From Terriglobales bacterium (GTDB taxonomy: Bacteria > Acidobacteriota > Terriglobia > Terriglobales > Acidobacteriaceae): a DNA stretch of 61,706 bases. The notes beneath the pieces are model-generated. The model was given only the letters and a program-made list of their open reading frames with translations. It did no database searches and was not told the origin of the DNA. A program made the translations under genes and the position numbers. Below are positions 24,967 to 35,156 of the stretch, piece by piece. The number at the start of each line of letters is the position of its first letter. The stretch's first letter is position 1. The stretch is taken from positions 1 through 61,706 of the forward strand of contig JAATEV010000117.1 in the NCBI GenBank assembly GCA_015655585.1, written 5' to 3'.

Positions 24967-26405
24967 ATTCCACCTTGCATGGCAAACAGCAGCGTATGGA
25001 TGAGAATGGCAATATCGAGTGAAAAGGAGCGCTCGCGAATGTAGGTCAGGTCGTGATGGAGGTTATGGTGGATGGGGTTCGCTCTGTCTTTGCTGAGTTG
25101 CCAGAGACCAGTGATGCCGGGTGTGACCTGCAAACGCAGGCGATGACAGGAGCTGTAATCATGCACGATGAAAGGCATCTCCGGACGAGGTCCAACGAGG
25201 GACATGTGCCCGAGGAAGACGTTGAATAGCTGAGGCAGTTCATCGATGCTGGTCCGCCTCAGAAACCGACCGATTCTGGTGATGCGCGGGTCTTCCGAAG
25301 TTGTAGGCGAGCGCTCGTAGCGCGCCGCGGAACAGACCATGGAACGAAACTTATACATGCGGAAGATAGCTCCTCCTGCACCGACGCGCTGCTGCACAAA
25401 TAGCGCCGGTCCGCGGGAACCGAGACGGATCAGAATTGCCGTGATAAGAAAAATGGGGGCAAGAAGTAATAGACAGATTGATGAAACGATGAGGTCAAGT
25501 GCTCTCTTCGCGACGGCATAGAGACGCTGCGAACTCTCTACGCTTTCTTTACCATGCGGTGAAGCTTCAGGAAGGTTGTACATCGTTCTCTCCGATGCAT
25601 GGATGTTCTCTGAGAGATACATGATGGGGACGCCGCGTTCCTGAGCGGCTACTACCAGCTTATCTCGATATCTTGACGAGCTATCGGATGCAATGATGAG
25701 TAGTTCACAGCGTAAGGATTGCAGCAGATCGGTTGCAATCCTTTGTTCTGGCTCAAAAAATGAGAGAAAGTCCGCTAGGTTCCTCTCTGATTGCACCTCC
25801 TCTTTTAGGAAGATCGCTGGCTTGCGTTCCGAGTGAATAGAAGACAGGGGTGAGGGCGGTCTCTGGTTATGATCTTCGCTGGCTCCGTACACGACAACGC
25901 AACCTGAACTCACGCTCCCTTCTCTGGAAGCATTCGGTTTTTCTGTAAGTGCATGGCGCAAGAGCGTAATCGCTGGCGGGACGAGCACGAGAGAGATTGC
26001 CAGCGCCATCCAGGGAACATCATGGCGCAGAAGTATCGCAACCGGGAGGAGAGAGAACAGCAATTGCAATGACACGCGCACAGCTCCGGCTGTTTCCCTG
26101 ATGGGATGAGCACTGTGCGGCCTATGCTCTGAGCGCTCTCGTGACAGGAGCACGGCCCAGCATAAGCCTGTCACAGAACTAAAGAGCAGCATTTCGGGAA
26201 ATGTGGATCGGACAGTTCGCTCGAATGTCCACGTTATAAGACAGGTTAGAAATATCATCGCCGCGCATGTAAGACTTTCTGCGATGAATAATCGAATGGA
26301 GCCTGCGTGCCGCGTCTGTGACGTGGAAGATGCTGACTCTCGTGGATGCCCTAGGGTTGCGGGTGACTCCGCGGATAGCTTCGGAATGTAGATGTCGGAA
26401 GCCAT
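24963..26405 (-). CDS. Undecaprenyl-phosphate priming sugar transferase
   Basis: 480 residues of the WcaJ/ExoY-like polyprenyl-phosphate hexose-1-phosphate transferase family. N-terminal TM helices (about 40-150), a CoA-binding-like middle region, then the bac_transf domain: KRALDLIVSSICLLLLAPIF, RMYKFRSMVC, RRTSIDELPQLFNVFLGHMS, LVGPRPEMPF and PGITGLWQLS. It starts repeat-unit assembly on the carrier lipid. ATG 26405 (MASDIYIPK) is 5 bp after the GT4 stop; upstream codons in frame lie inside that gene. Confidence 0.93.
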   Translation of the reverse strand: MASDIYIPKLSAESPATLGHPRESASSTSQTRHAGSIRLFIAESLTCAAMIFLTCLITWTFERTVRSTFPEMLLFSSVTGLCWAVLLSRERSEHRPHSAHPIRETAGAVRVSLQLLFSLLPVAILLRHDVPWMALAISLVLVPPAITLLRHALTEKPNASREGSVSSGCVVVYGASEDHNQRPPSPLSSIHSERKPAIFLKEEVQSERNLADFLSFFEPEQRIATDLLQSLRCELLIIASDSSSRYRDKLVVAAQERGVPIMYLSENIHASERTMYNLPEASPHGKESVESSQRLYAVAKRALDLIVSSICLLLLAPIFLITAILIRLGSRGPALFVQQRVGAGGAIFRMYKFRSMVCSAARYERSPTTSEDPRITRIGRFLRRTSIDELPQLFNVFLGHMSLVGPRPEMPFIVHDYSSCHRLRLQVTPGITGLWQLSKDRANPIHHNLHHDLTYIRERSFSLDIAILIHTLLFAMQGGI

Positions 26406-26410
26406 AGCGG

Positions 26411-27628
26411 TTATTTCCTTGTGTCGCCTGCAAACAGGTTCGCGGACTGTAGAGAAAGCTCCGTTTCCGACAGCGGTATTGAATTTTCTGGAGAGCTCGA
26501 ACAATGCGATGGGGACAACAGACTGCGATAGAGATCCAGGTATTGTGCCCCTAGCGACTGCGATGAAAATTTTGCAAGTGCGACTGGCGCAGGCCGCGGT
26601 TTGCTGAGTGTGGACGCCATTCCCCCTACAAGATTCTCTACAGCGTCGGAGTTGAGCGATACAAAGGTGCAGTGCTGTGTGTCGATCTCATGGAAAGCTG
26701 GGACGTCCGAGCAGACGATGCGGCAACCCGCTAAAAGAGCCTCGGCGACGGGTAAGCCGAAGCCTTCTATCGACGAGGGTGCGGCCAGAAGCTCGCATTT
26801 GCGATAGCACCACTGAAGCTCTGGCTCTGAGATTCCATGCAAAAAAATGACTTTATCGTGAAGATGGAGTTCGGCTACGAGTTGCTGAATACGGCTGGTC
26901 TCAGGGCCTGCAATACCGACGATCACCAGACGCGTAGACGGATGGATCATCGCTCGGTCAAGCAGGTGACGAAAGGCTTGAATGAGGAGAGGGATGTTCT
27001 TGTTCTTGCGATGCTGTGAGACGGAAAGCAGGAACGGCTCACCGTTCCACTCCGGCAGAGGCGAGCGATCTGAACATTGGAACTGGGGCTCGACGCAGTT
27101 ATAGATGCGGACAGCCTTCTGCCATGTGCGATGAGATACATAACGCTTCATACGGGAGAGCGTGGTGTCTGAGACGCAGGTGATCGCATCCACACTTCGC
27201 AGGCATTGCTGAAGAATGGCGCGATTGAAGTACACCTTGGGATAGCCGAAGTTTTCGGGGATGTCGTAAGGATAAAGATCGTGGAGTGTTGCTACTACGG
27301 GACGATCGATTGCAGTGCGGTCGATGGGAACGGGGTAGGAGAGATGGACGACATCGGGTTGAACAAGGTTGACCAGGCGCGGAAGATGACGGTAATACCA
27401 GAAGTTCCGGCTCAGAAAGTCCTTCGACATTTCCGCAGTATGTGTGACGACACGTCCTTTGCTTTCGGGGATATTCGAGGTGATAGGGAGACGCTGCCAC
27501 GGCGCTACAACAAAGTGCACCTCCGTGATCTGCGGTTGCTGCAGGAGGCAGTGAACCAGCGTCAATGCGTGGCGTTGCAGGCCGGAGATGCTGGACGAAA
27601 ACTGAGCGGCAGGAATCAGAACCCTCAT
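26411..27628 (-). CDS. GT4 family glycosyltransferase
   Basis: 405 residues, GT-B fold. N-terminal domain with VATLHDLYPYDIP and CVSDTTLSRM; C-terminal nucleotide-sugar domain with LLSVSQHRKNKN and the E-x7-E motif EGFGLPVAEALLAG, typical of retaining GT4 enzymes. It probably adds an internal sugar of the exopolysaccharide repeat. Start overlaps the flippase stop (ATGA). Confidence 0.92.
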   Translation of the reverse strand: MRVLIPAAQFSSSISGLQRHALTLVHCLLQQPQITEVHFVVAPWQRLPITSNIPESKGRVVTHTAEMSKDFLSRNFWYYRHLPRLVNLVQPDVVHLSYPVPIDRTAIDRPVVATLHDLYPYDIPENFGYPKVYFNRAILQQCLRSVDAITCVSDTTLSRMKRYVSHRTWQKAVRIYNCVEPQFQCSDRSPLPEWNGEPFLLSVSQHRKNKNIPLLIQAFRHLLDRAMIHPSTRLVIVGIAGPETSRIQQLVAELHLHDKVIFLHGISEPELQWCYRKCELLAAPSSIEGFGLPVAEALLAGCRIVCSDVPAFHEIDTQHCTFVSLNSDAVENLVGGMASTLSKPRPAPVALAKFSSQSLGAQYLDLYRSLLSPSHCSSSPENSIPLSETELSLQSANLFAGDTRK

Positions 27629-28956
27629 GGCTGCACTCCTTTTTGAAGTTCCGCGTCCAGCAGGAGATCGACAGTCGAAGTCCGTTGCTGCTTGAATGAT
27701 TTAAGAAGAGGCAGATAGACCAGCAAGGCTGCGGCCCCGTAGCAGACTCGCGCGATGGACAGTCCAATGAGACCGTAGCGCCGCAGCAGAAAAAGCATAA
27801 CGAACAGCAGAGCTATGCGGCTGACAAGGCTGATACAAGCGATCACTCGAAACATTCCGAGGGCCTGCGCAGCGTAGACCCCGACGACACTCAGGCCGGA
27901 TAAGGCAGAACCAAGTACCACCAACGGCAGGATGATATGCGTCGACTGTTCAACAGCTACACCTGCCCATACACGCATGAGTCGAGAGCCGAAGAGGAGG
28001 AGGAGCGCCGTACCGGAAAGCACGAGGGCGACATTGCAGAAGAATGCCCTAAACACGGTTCGCCTGAGTTGATGATGAGAGAGCGTCTCGGCGCGGCCTG
28101 CTAGATAGGGGAAGAAGAAGCTAAGGCTGGAGGCAGTCAAACCAAAGAGCGGTTCGGAGAGTTGAATCGACATGGCATAAGGAACGACGGTGGCTGCTCC
28201 CAGAAATAGCCCTGCAGCGATCCTGTCAAACTGACGGAAGACCACGCTGCCTAATGTTTGAAGCCAGGGAAAGATACCGAAGTTAAGAAGACGCCGTAAC
28301 TCCTGCGGATGCAGTTGAAGCCGAATACAGCGGAGAGATAGGAAATGACGTAGCTCAAGGAATTGAATGACCGTTCCAGCACACATGACGACTAACGTAA
28401 GCAGCATGATCTCTAAAGATCGTCCCCCCATTCGGGCGGTCACTACAGCACCTGCCAGTGTTACCGCTCTGGTCATTACACTGATCCACACTGTGCCGCG
28501 GTATACCTCGCAGGCGCGCTGAACGCACACAGGCACGGTTTCCACGGCGCGAACGAGAATCGCCACGCTTGCCATGCGCAGACAGGCGATGCAGGCGCTC
28601 AGGGAAGGTCCATGCCCAAGAACGAAGCGGTGCGCTGCGATGGGAGCAACGAACCACATCGCGAGCATAAGAATGCTGCCCAACGCCAGATGCGTGACCA
28701 GAAGACTCCGAATGGTGACCTCCATCGACTGGGAAGTATCTCCACCGCGTAGTTTTGCGATCTGCTGGATGCCTGCATCACTGAAGCCTGATGCAATGAT
28801 TCCTCCAGCACTGACGACTGAACCCGCGATCATCCACAGACCGTATTCGGCATCTCCTATGCGATGGAGAATGGCTGGAGCTACCAACAGCATTCCCGCT
28901 GGATACGAGACGTAATCGATCACGCCATATACCGCGTTTGAAAGGTTAGGCCTCAT
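27625..28956 (-). CDS. Polysaccharide flippase (Wzx-like)
   Basis: 443-residue integral membrane protein with about 12-14 helices, beginning NAVYGVIDYVSYPAGMLLVA and containing the family's YGLWMIAGSVV segment. Moves lipid-linked repeat units across the inner membrane. ATG 28956 (MRPNLSNAVYG) overlaps the Wzz stop as ATGA; the open frame runs further upstream only through the Wzz gene. It depends on the priming and GT enzymes encoded downstream. Confidence 0.9.
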   Translation of the reverse strand: MRPNLSNAVYGVIDYVSYPAGMLLVAPAILHRIGDAEYGLWMIAGSVVSAGGIIASGFSDAGIQQIAKLRGGDTSQSMEVTIRSLLVTHLALGSILMLAMWFVAPIAAHRFVLGHGPSLSACIACLRMASVAILVRAVETVPVCVQRACEVYRGTVWISVMTRAVTLAGAVVTARMGGRSLEIMLLTLVVMCAGTVIQFLELRHFLSLRCIRLQLHPQELRRLLNFGIFPWLQTLGSVVFRQFDRIAAGLFLGAATVVPYAMSIQLSEPLFGLTASSLSFFFPYLAGRAETLSHHQLRRTVFRAFFCNVALVLSGTALLLLFGSRLMRVWAGVAVEQSTHIILPLVVLGSALSGLSVVGVYAAQALGMFRVIACISLVSRIALLFVMLFLLRRYGLIGLSIARVCYGAAALLVYLPLLKSFKQQRTSTVDLLLDAELQKGVQP

Positions 28957-30245
28957 GCGTTCGCATTCCATCCGGGGATTAGAGCGCGGCAGCGACGGCG
29001 GACGACAGGAAGGATCTCGGATACGAGAAGCTTGCGCGGGTCGTCCAAAGGAAGAAGAGACCACATCTCGCGCAGCAGAATCAGAGCGGAGGTAGCGGCG
29101 CAAGCAAGGAGCGTCAGCACCGCGGTAAGGATTAGACGTGGAGGAAAAGATTTTTTTTCGGGAATCCCCGGCGTATCGATGACACTGATGACCGGAACAT
29201 CTTTCGCTTCTTCGACACGAGCCATCTCGTATTGCTGAGTGAGTAGTTCGTAGACAGTTTCCTGTACTTTTACGCGACGGTAGAGGTCTGCGTAAGGCAC
29301 TGCTAGACGCGGCAGTTGGCGTAGCGGAGGATACAACTCTCCCTTGTCATTGTTTGCGTAGGAGTCGCCGGAGGGGAGCGGCGCTGACGATCCTGTCATG
29401 CTCGCCAGGTCTCGCTGTAACGCGGCGATGCGCGCCTGCGTTTCCTTGACTCGCACATTGCCATCTCCGTAGATCTGACGTAGCGCCTGCAGGCCGGATT
29501 GCTCGACCAGCAATTCTCCTTGCACGCGAGCGCCGGCTTCCACCATGGCATGGGTCTGTTCCTTGATGTCGATGGTGCTGTTCTTGCTGGAGAATGCACT
29601 TAGATTCAGTTGCGCTTGCTCGAGATCATTCTGTACTTTCTGAAGGCGATGCTCTATGAAGATGCGCTCCTGCCGTGCAGCGGAGGTGCTCGTGGTGTTG
29701 ACCAGCTTGTTGAGCTCATCGAGATAAGCCTGCGCCATATCTCGCGCACGCACAGGGCTCGTATCTTCGACCTCGATCGTAATCACGCCGCTCTTTTTGT
29801 CTTCTTTAATCGCCGTATGGTGAGCGAGGCGCTTGCCTGCATTGTAACGATAGCGCGTGTGATAGACATGCTTGAGATCGAATTGATCGATCAGATGTCC
29901 TTGCACTGTCCCGCTTTTGAGGAGTTCGACGAACAGTTCACTGGTGGTATGTGTCCCGAGGAGCCCACCGGCCAGGCTCCCGAGAGAACCGAGACCGCCG
30001 CGTCCTACGAGTGCGGCGAGCATTGCAGTGCTTGTGCTGTGCTGCTCGGGCGGCATGATGCTTGCGGTGGATTTGTACTGTTTGGGAAGAAGAAACGCGA
30101 TAGTCAGGCTAATCGCGAAGGAGATGATGGTGACTCGTGCAAGCATCCTGCGATGCTGCCAGAGCAGTGCGGCACGTATGGCCCAGTGTGCAAGAAGCCT
30201 TTGCTCCTGTTGCAGCGAATCGGGAACGGAAACAATGGTACTCAT
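28953..30245 (-). CDS. Wzz-like chain-length / polysaccharide co-polymerase protein
   Basis: 430 residues: TM1 near residues 36-55, a periplasmic domain with Wzz N-terminal features (PKQYKSTASIMPPEQ), a long coiled-coil region at about 190-290 (EHRLQKVQNDLEQAQLNLSA), the GNVR-like GDGNVRVKETQARIAAL, the proline-rich TM2 preface IDTPGIPEKKSFPPR and TM2. No tyrosine-kinase domain follows, so it is a PCP of the Wzz type, not a Wzc autokinase. Start 30245 overlaps the Wzi-like gene stop (ATGA). Confidence 0.92.
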   Translation of the reverse strand: MSTIVSVPDSLQQEQRLLAHWAIRAALLWQHRRMLARVTIISFAISLTIAFLLPKQYKSTASIMPPEQHSTSTAMLAALVGRGGLGSLGSLAGGLLGTHTTSELFVELLKSGTVQGHLIDQFDLKHVYHTRYRYNAGKRLAHHTAIKEDKKSGVITIEVEDTSPVRARDMAQAYLDELNKLVNTTSTSAARQERIFIEHRLQKVQNDLEQAQLNLSAFSSKNSTIDIKEQTHAMVEAGARVQGELLVEQSGLQALRQIYGDGNVRVKETQARIAALQRDLASMTGSSAPLPSGDSYANNDKGELYPPLRQLPRLAVPYADLYRRVKVQETVYELLTQQYEMARVEEAKDVPVISVIDTPGIPEKKSFPPRLILTAVLTLLACAATSALILLREMWSLLPLDDPRKLLVSEILPVVRRRCRALIPGWNANA

Positions 30246-31942
30246 CTCGTCCTCCCTTGTGGTCGATAGGAGAGCTGAACGGTGAAGGCAGCGTTCCTCT
30301 GTTGCCTGGGAGAGAGCAATGGAAAGCGCCACCACTCGGACTGCTCCTCAAGACGAAGCTGCCACTGCGGGCGAATGGCAAGATCCGCTGCGACAGTAAT
30401 GTCGCGCAGAGATCCTCCTTGCAGGAACTCTCCACTTGTATTCATGCTGCGGCCGCTCACCTCCACCGAACTGCGCGGCGAAGACTGCCAGGTTGTCCAA
30501 AGCTGCTCGCCTTGGCCTTCCCTGCCGATCCAACTACCGATGAGCTGACGTTGATTGGTGTATCCGCTCAGATAGTGGACGTTGAAGTAGTAATAGCCGG
30601 GGAACTCGTTGCGGTGAGGAGAGTGAAGTCCTTCGGCTCGGATGGTGAGATGAGTGGTTCCGGGGAAACAGCGAAGAGCAAAACCGGCTATCCAGACGCT
30701 GCGCCGTGGATAGGCCAAAGGAAAGGGCTCGTCTTCGGTGAAGGTATCCACATAGCCGGTGAGACAGTTGCGAACTCCGGGAATGCGATAGCGGGCATCA
30801 AAGGCTACGCGCCGATCTCCGGGATCGCTCTGCTCATTGGCAGTGCTGGTGGAGAAGATGCTTTGAAGAAATGTCCTCGTCGTGAAAGGAGCACCTTTAC
30901 CAGAAAAAACAACAGTGCGGGAGACGCCGAACTGAAGGTTGGGCGTGGGGGTAAAGGTAATTTTCTCGCCGTGAATCCAAGGCTGGTTTTCGAGCGAGCG
31001 GCCCGAAGATCCGAAGGTAGTGTGATCGGCGTGAACAAATTGTGCACCGGAAAGACGGCCGACGAAGAACTGTGCACGAATGGGGCCCAGTAACCTGAGG
31101 ACTCCCGGAAGTTGCACGGGGCGAATCCGATCATAGCGGAGCATCGTAATGGGCTCTGCGTTATTGCTGAAGAGAGTCGTGCTGCTTCGTGCTGGCCCCC
31201 ACCAGAGCGACTGCTTTCCGAAGGTAAGTTGGTTATTGGCGAAAGCGAATGACAGGTTGGCATCCAGTAGACACCCGCGCAGGAAACCGGATGTGGGTCC
31301 GGCTGCTCCAGCAGGAGTAAAGTCTGCAACAGCGATTTGTGTGTTCGCCTCAACAGATGGAACTGTTGCTGACGCCGCGCGCTGTATCTCTCCCTGAGCA
31401 TAGACTGCAAACGGTCCTGCGGTGGCTCGGAGAGAGAGGCCGGAGTAGAGATTCGCGCCTTCGCCAAATGGCCTGCCATCGTTGTTCACGAAGGTTTCGG
31501 CAAAATGATAGCCATCGGTGAGTGGTCTGCCTGTAATCGCAGTTGTTCGCTGATAGATTGACTCCACCTGAAACTCTGCGTTGTGGGCACCGGAGCGACG
31601 TGCAAGCTCAGGAGCAAACTCCTGCTCAAGGCTTCGCAATGTGGCTTTGATCTCCGGCTCGACAGGTTGATCCGCGGTAAGGTCTTCCGCCTCTTCTATC
31701 AATCGAGCACAGTCGAGACGCGTCCATGGACGCAGGTCGAAGAAGGCGCTCTGCAGATAACCCTGAGCAGAGAGTGAATCGAACGCCGTATAGACCCAAC
31801 TCTCCAGCGAGACATAGGGAGAGGCCATATACGCGGCGTTTGTCTGCCTGTTCTCCTGAGGAGCGACGTATCCTTCGGCTTGTCGTACAACAATCAACAT
31901 AAGACTCACAAGAAGTACCATCAGGGTGTGGGAGACAAGCAT
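30242..31942 (-). CDS. Wzi-like capsule assembly outer-membrane protein
   Basis: 566 residues of the capsule assembly Wzi family. After a hydrophobic signal (residues about 5-20, ending AEGYVA) comes VSLESWVYTAFDSLSAQGYL, then an 18-strand-type barrel with the family landmark TFGKQSLWWGPA and repeated aromatic beta strands. Wzi proteins sit in the outer membrane and tether or organise the polymer at the cell surface. ATG 31942 lies 5 bp after the SLBB gene stop. Followed by Wzz with ATGA overlap. Confidence 0.88.
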   Translation of the reverse strand: MLVSHTLMVLLVSLMLIVVRQAEGYVAPQENRQTNAAYMASPYVSLESWVYTAFDSLSAQGYLQSAFFDLRPWTRLDCARLIEEAEDLTADQPVEPEIKATLRSLEQEFAPELARRSGAHNAEFQVESIYQRTTAITGRPLTDGYHFAETFVNNDGRPFGEGANLYSGLSLRATAGPFAVYAQGEIQRAASATVPSVEANTQIAVADFTPAGAAGPTSGFLRGCLLDANLSFAFANNQLTFGKQSLWWGPARSSTTLFSNNAEPITMLRYDRIRPVQLPGVLRLLGPIRAQFFVGRLSGAQFVHADHTTFGSSGRSLENQPWIHGEKITFTPTPNLQFGVSRTVVFSGKGAPFTTRTFLQSIFSTSTANEQSDPGDRRVAFDARYRIPGVRNCLTGYVDTFTEDEPFPLAYPRRSVWIAGFALRCFPGTTHLTIRAEGLHSPHRNEFPGYYYFNVHYLSGYTNQRQLIGSWIGREGQGEQLWTTWQSSPRSSVEVSGRSMNTSGEFLQGGSLRDITVAADLAIRPQWQLRLEEQSEWWRFPLLSPRQQRNAAFTVQLSYRPQGRTR

Positions 31943-31947
31943 CGCGA

Positions 31948-34917
31948 CTAGAGAGCCGCAGCCGCGATGCCTGCGGTGATTCCTATCGAAGAGGCGATTT
32001 GAGCGGTCATCAACAGGTTTCGCCACAGAAGCGAAGCTCCGATGATCTTCTGTGGAACGACGACGACATCACCCGGATTCAACTTTGTAGAAAGCACATC
32101 GGCATCAAACCATCCCCCTGAATGGCGTCCGACGACTGAGCCGTTGGCACGGATGATGAAGATCTCTTTGCGGCTGGCCGTGCTGTTGGTGCCACCTGCG
32201 TGACTGAGATACCAGGCTGCGGTCTTACCGGGAGCAAACGTCAATGCGGTCGCGTTGTAGACCTGCCCACTAATCAGAACAAACCCCGGACGCTTGGGTA
32301 TTGTGAGGACGTCGCCACGCCTAAGCTCGATATCGGCAGCGGTGTTCGCCCAACTCTCGATGTCGGCGCTAATATGGATGACCATTCGTCCGGTGGCGGG
32401 ATGACTCTTGAGCTGGCCGATAGCTTGCTCCTGCTGGGCCTTGATGAGTTGCAGCGTCGTTCCGCTGTCTCCAATACCAACGGCCGGCCCCAGACGCGCC
32501 GCAGAAGAATTGGTCTCAATCTGACGAATTAGTTCATCGCGGCTTTTTTCTTCGAGTTCGCGGACCTGATCGCGGATAAGAACGGCGCCTTCGGGGTACG
32601 CAGTGGAGAGCATTCCTCCGGCGCGACGCAGTACGGAGCTCAAACGCTCCCCTTCCTGAAACCCATAGCTTCCCGGATATCGAACCTGCCCATCAATAGC
32701 AACTGACTGACCGATGTCGTTCCATCCGGTAATCTGATGAATCGTGAGGATGTCTCCCGTCTTGAGCGGTACATCGGCACCGGTATCTGTTCCAGTAACA
32801 GCAGCTCCGATTCGAACTGTCTCAAGCCTGCTTATTACCCGGTTGCCATTTTCAATGCGATAGCTGGTGAGATCTGCGTCGTCGATGAATGCATCCTGCT
32901 TGAAACCGCCCGCCATGCGGACAAGCTGCGCCGCAGTCATTCCCTGTGAGAGCGGATACGTTCCTGGACGAAGAACCTCGCCATGAATCGTTACGGTAGG
33001 CTTGTCGATCTCGTATCTGCCAAAGATGCGAATCGTGTCGAAGGGCTGAAGAGATATGTTGCCGTTTCCAATCAGCACATCGGGAACGTTGAAGGCGATA
33101 GTCTCCGCATGAAGATCCGGGGGCATGAGACGCACGATCTCTCCATGCGCGGCAGGCTCGGGCAGAAGATCCTGATAACCATGCAGTACGTCGCTGAGAT
33201 GCATTCCATCGACATACGACAGACGGCCTGGGCGAACTACGTGTCCCTGAAGATAGATGGCACGTTCACTGTAGGGCAAGATGGATGCAATATGAATGCG
33301 ATCGCCATCCTGCACTGCGAATGAGCTGAGTACAGCCTGATCCTTCTGCGCATCCTGGCCATCGCTCTGCTTGAGGGTTACGGTTTCGCGGTGTTGATTC
33401 GCATCGATGCGTTCGATGGTGATGTGTCCCAGAGAGGCTGCAGCGGTCATGCCTCCTGCATCCTTGATGACTGATGCAAGTGTTGATTCTCCGGAGCGCA
33501 GCTCGTAGATCGCTGGCCGCTTGACGGCTCCAGAGATGGCGACCTGTGGACCGGCTGGTGGAATCTGAAGCGTATCGCCACCTTCAAAGCGAGCCGTCGC
33601 TCTCTGCATACCATGGAGCAGAAAGTCGTAGAGATCGATCTCTTCAAGCAGTCGCTCTCCACGGTAATGCCGCAGGATACGGAGCGAACCGACTGAGGTG
33701 GGACCTCCGGCTGCATAGAGGGCGCTCAATGGTGTGGCTAGCGAACTGATGTCGTATCCACCGGGCCTCTGCACATCTCCCACCACGTACACACGCACGG
33801 AGTGCAGACGGGAGATGGTGACCGAAACCTTCGCATCACGGTACTGCTGCGTTAGCACTACGCGAATCTGCTTTTCCGCCTGATCAAGCGAGATCCCAGC
33901 TATTTGCAGAGAACCGGCCTCCGGAAGCATGATTCTTCCCTCCCGGTCGATCACACGCGTGAGACTCTGCGTGACACCGCCCCAGAGACTGATGGCCAGA
34001 GTATCGCCAGGGCCAAGGATGTAGTCTGGCCCCAGAGGCACATCGAGCCGGGCATCAGAGCTCGTAACTCCAGTAGAGATGGCGGAGAGCGAACGATTGA
34101 GGAAGATTTCCGAACCGAAGCGCTTGAGTGAAGCGGTATGATCGGCTACCTGTGCATACAGATCGCGCATGGATTGAAGGTCATAGGGAGCAGGTCTATG
34201 CAGAACCTTGGGGACATCCGTGGAGGCATGAACCTCTTCGCGGCCTCTGGTGGCATTGCTGACTTCGTACTGCGTTGAGGTTTTGTTTTGCCGCTGAATT
34301 GTCTGTCCTTCTGCAAGGACACTCCCCGGCGTTATGGTGGCACCGCTTCTGCCATCCGCAGACAGTGCATTCAACTGCCCGGGGATAGACTGCTCCTGAG
34401 GAGTGAGTTCCACCGGCTCCGATGCAGCGCCCTGCGGAACATAACCACGCGCTTCAAGATAACGAGAGAGGTTGACCCGCAGGGCTGCATCGGTTGCGAT
34501 CTGATGAAAGACCATGTCATCGGATATGTCGGTTGCCTGAACCTGCATTCCCTGCTGCTGAATGCGGTCGGAAAGCTGATTCTTCACCTCCATCAACAGG
34601 TCGGGACTCTCCTGAAGAATCTGAATGATCTGGTCCGCAGAGAGCGGCGTAAACGATGCAGGAGAATTAGAATTCTCCTGATCCTCTGCTGAGCCGGAGC
34701 TGCTGCCGAAGACTGCGGCAGATGCTGTGCCTGGTTCCGTCGATGTTTGCATCTCACTTCGGCTCGTCGACTGAGTCGTTATCTCCTGAGCAATTGCTCC
34801 ATTCAGGAAGATGTAAGACAGCGCAATGACAAACGTCAGAGCGATCCTGACGGAGTAGCCGGACGAGGCGATATTGCGATATAGATGCGAAAAAAAGCGT
34901 GACTTCATAAGAGACAT
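31948..34917 (-). CDS. Large SLBB-domain polysaccharide export protein (Wza-like)
   Basis: 989 residues, well over twice Escherichia coli Wza. Signal/anchor at 22-43, a 250-residue Ser/Gln-rich low-complexity region, a Poly_export domain from about 294 (LGPDYILGPGDTLAISLWGG) to 370 (VTISRLHSVRVYVVGDVQRPG), and then several SLBB-type repeats, each with a 'G.V..PG.Y' signature (VVGDVQRPGGYD, AISGAVKRPAIYEL, LQGHVVRPGRLSY, IHGEVLRPGTYPL, IDGQVRYPGSYGF, ISGQVYNATALTF). The C-terminus is hydrophobic. First gene of the exopolysaccharide operon, 74 nt downstream of a TGAC box. Confidence 0.93.
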   Translation of the reverse strand: MSLMKSRFFSHLYRNIASSGYSVRIALTFVIALSYIFLNGAIAQEITTQSTSRSEMQTSTEPGTASAAVFGSSSGSAEDQENSNSPASFTPLSADQIIQILQESPDLLMEVKNQLSDRIQQQGMQVQATDISDDMVFHQIATDAALRVNLSRYLEARGYVPQGAASEPVELTPQEQSIPGQLNALSADGRSGATITPGSVLAEGQTIQRQNKTSTQYEVSNATRGREEVHASTDVPKVLHRPAPYDLQSMRDLYAQVADHTASLKRFGSEIFLNRSLSAISTGVTSSDARLDVPLGPDYILGPGDTLAISLWGGVTQSLTRVIDREGRIMLPEAGSLQIAGISLDQAEKQIRVVLTQQYRDAKVSVTISRLHSVRVYVVGDVQRPGGYDISSLATPLSALYAAGGPTSVGSLRILRHYRGERLLEEIDLYDFLLHGMQRATARFEGGDTLQIPPAGPQVAISGAVKRPAIYELRSGESTLASVIKDAGGMTAAASLGHITIERIDANQHRETVTLKQSDGQDAQKDQAVLSSFAVQDGDRIHIASILPYSERAIYLQGHVVRPGRLSYVDGMHLSDVLHGYQDLLPEPAAHGEIVRLMPPDLHAETIAFNVPDVLIGNGNISLQPFDTIRIFGRYEIDKPTVTIHGEVLRPGTYPLSQGMTAAQLVRMAGGFKQDAFIDDADLTSYRIENGNRVISRLETVRIGAAVTGTDTGADVPLKTGDILTIHQITGWNDIGQSVAIDGQVRYPGSYGFQEGERLSSVLRRAGGMLSTAYPEGAVLIRDQVRELEEKSRDELIRQIETNSSAARLGPAVGIGDSGTTLQLIKAQQEQAIGQLKSHPATGRMVIHISADIESWANTAADIELRRGDVLTIPKRPGFVLISGQVYNATALTFAPGKTAAWYLSHAGGTNSTASRKEIFIIRANGSVVGRHSGGWFDADVLSTKLNPGDVVVVPQKIIGASLLWRNLLMTAQIASSIGITAGIAAAAL

Positions 34918-34990
34918 AACCTGCGTAAAAGAGCGGAAAGACTATCTGCGTTCCTATGCTTCGACCCTAGAGAGCAAGGCCAATCACCGT

Positions 34991-35016
34991 GTCATGTTTG
35001 GGTCAGAGGATTGTCA
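34991..35016 (-). promoter_or_regulatory. Perfect triple TGAC box for the exopolysaccharide operon
   Basis: GTCA at 34991, 35002 and 35013 on the plus strand, i.e. three TGAC units 11 bp apart reading towards the SLBB gene. The outermost unit is TGACAATCCTC. A TAGGGT hexamer begins 21 nt after the last unit and may be the -10. Confidence 0.75.
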
Positions 35017-35085
35017 TTCCTTTGTTGTCTCTGAAGAACTGCACCTTCGAATCATTGATCCGGTCCAGATGTAGCTGCGGGGAAA

Positions 35086-35111
35086 TGACAATGAATTGAC
35101 AAGCAACGGAC
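35086..35111 (+). promoter_or_regulatory. TGAC box for the barrel-protein/cytochrome genes
   Basis: TGAC at 35086 and 35097, and GGAC at 35108, 11 bp apart, reading towards the gene at 35157. Units TGACAATGAAT and TGACAAGCAAC. It shares the 239-bp divergent region with the SLBB operon box. Confidence 0.65.
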
Positions 35112-35156
35112 GATCCGGAGACATACAGCAAGAGGTGAATCATTAGCCTCTGCAAT

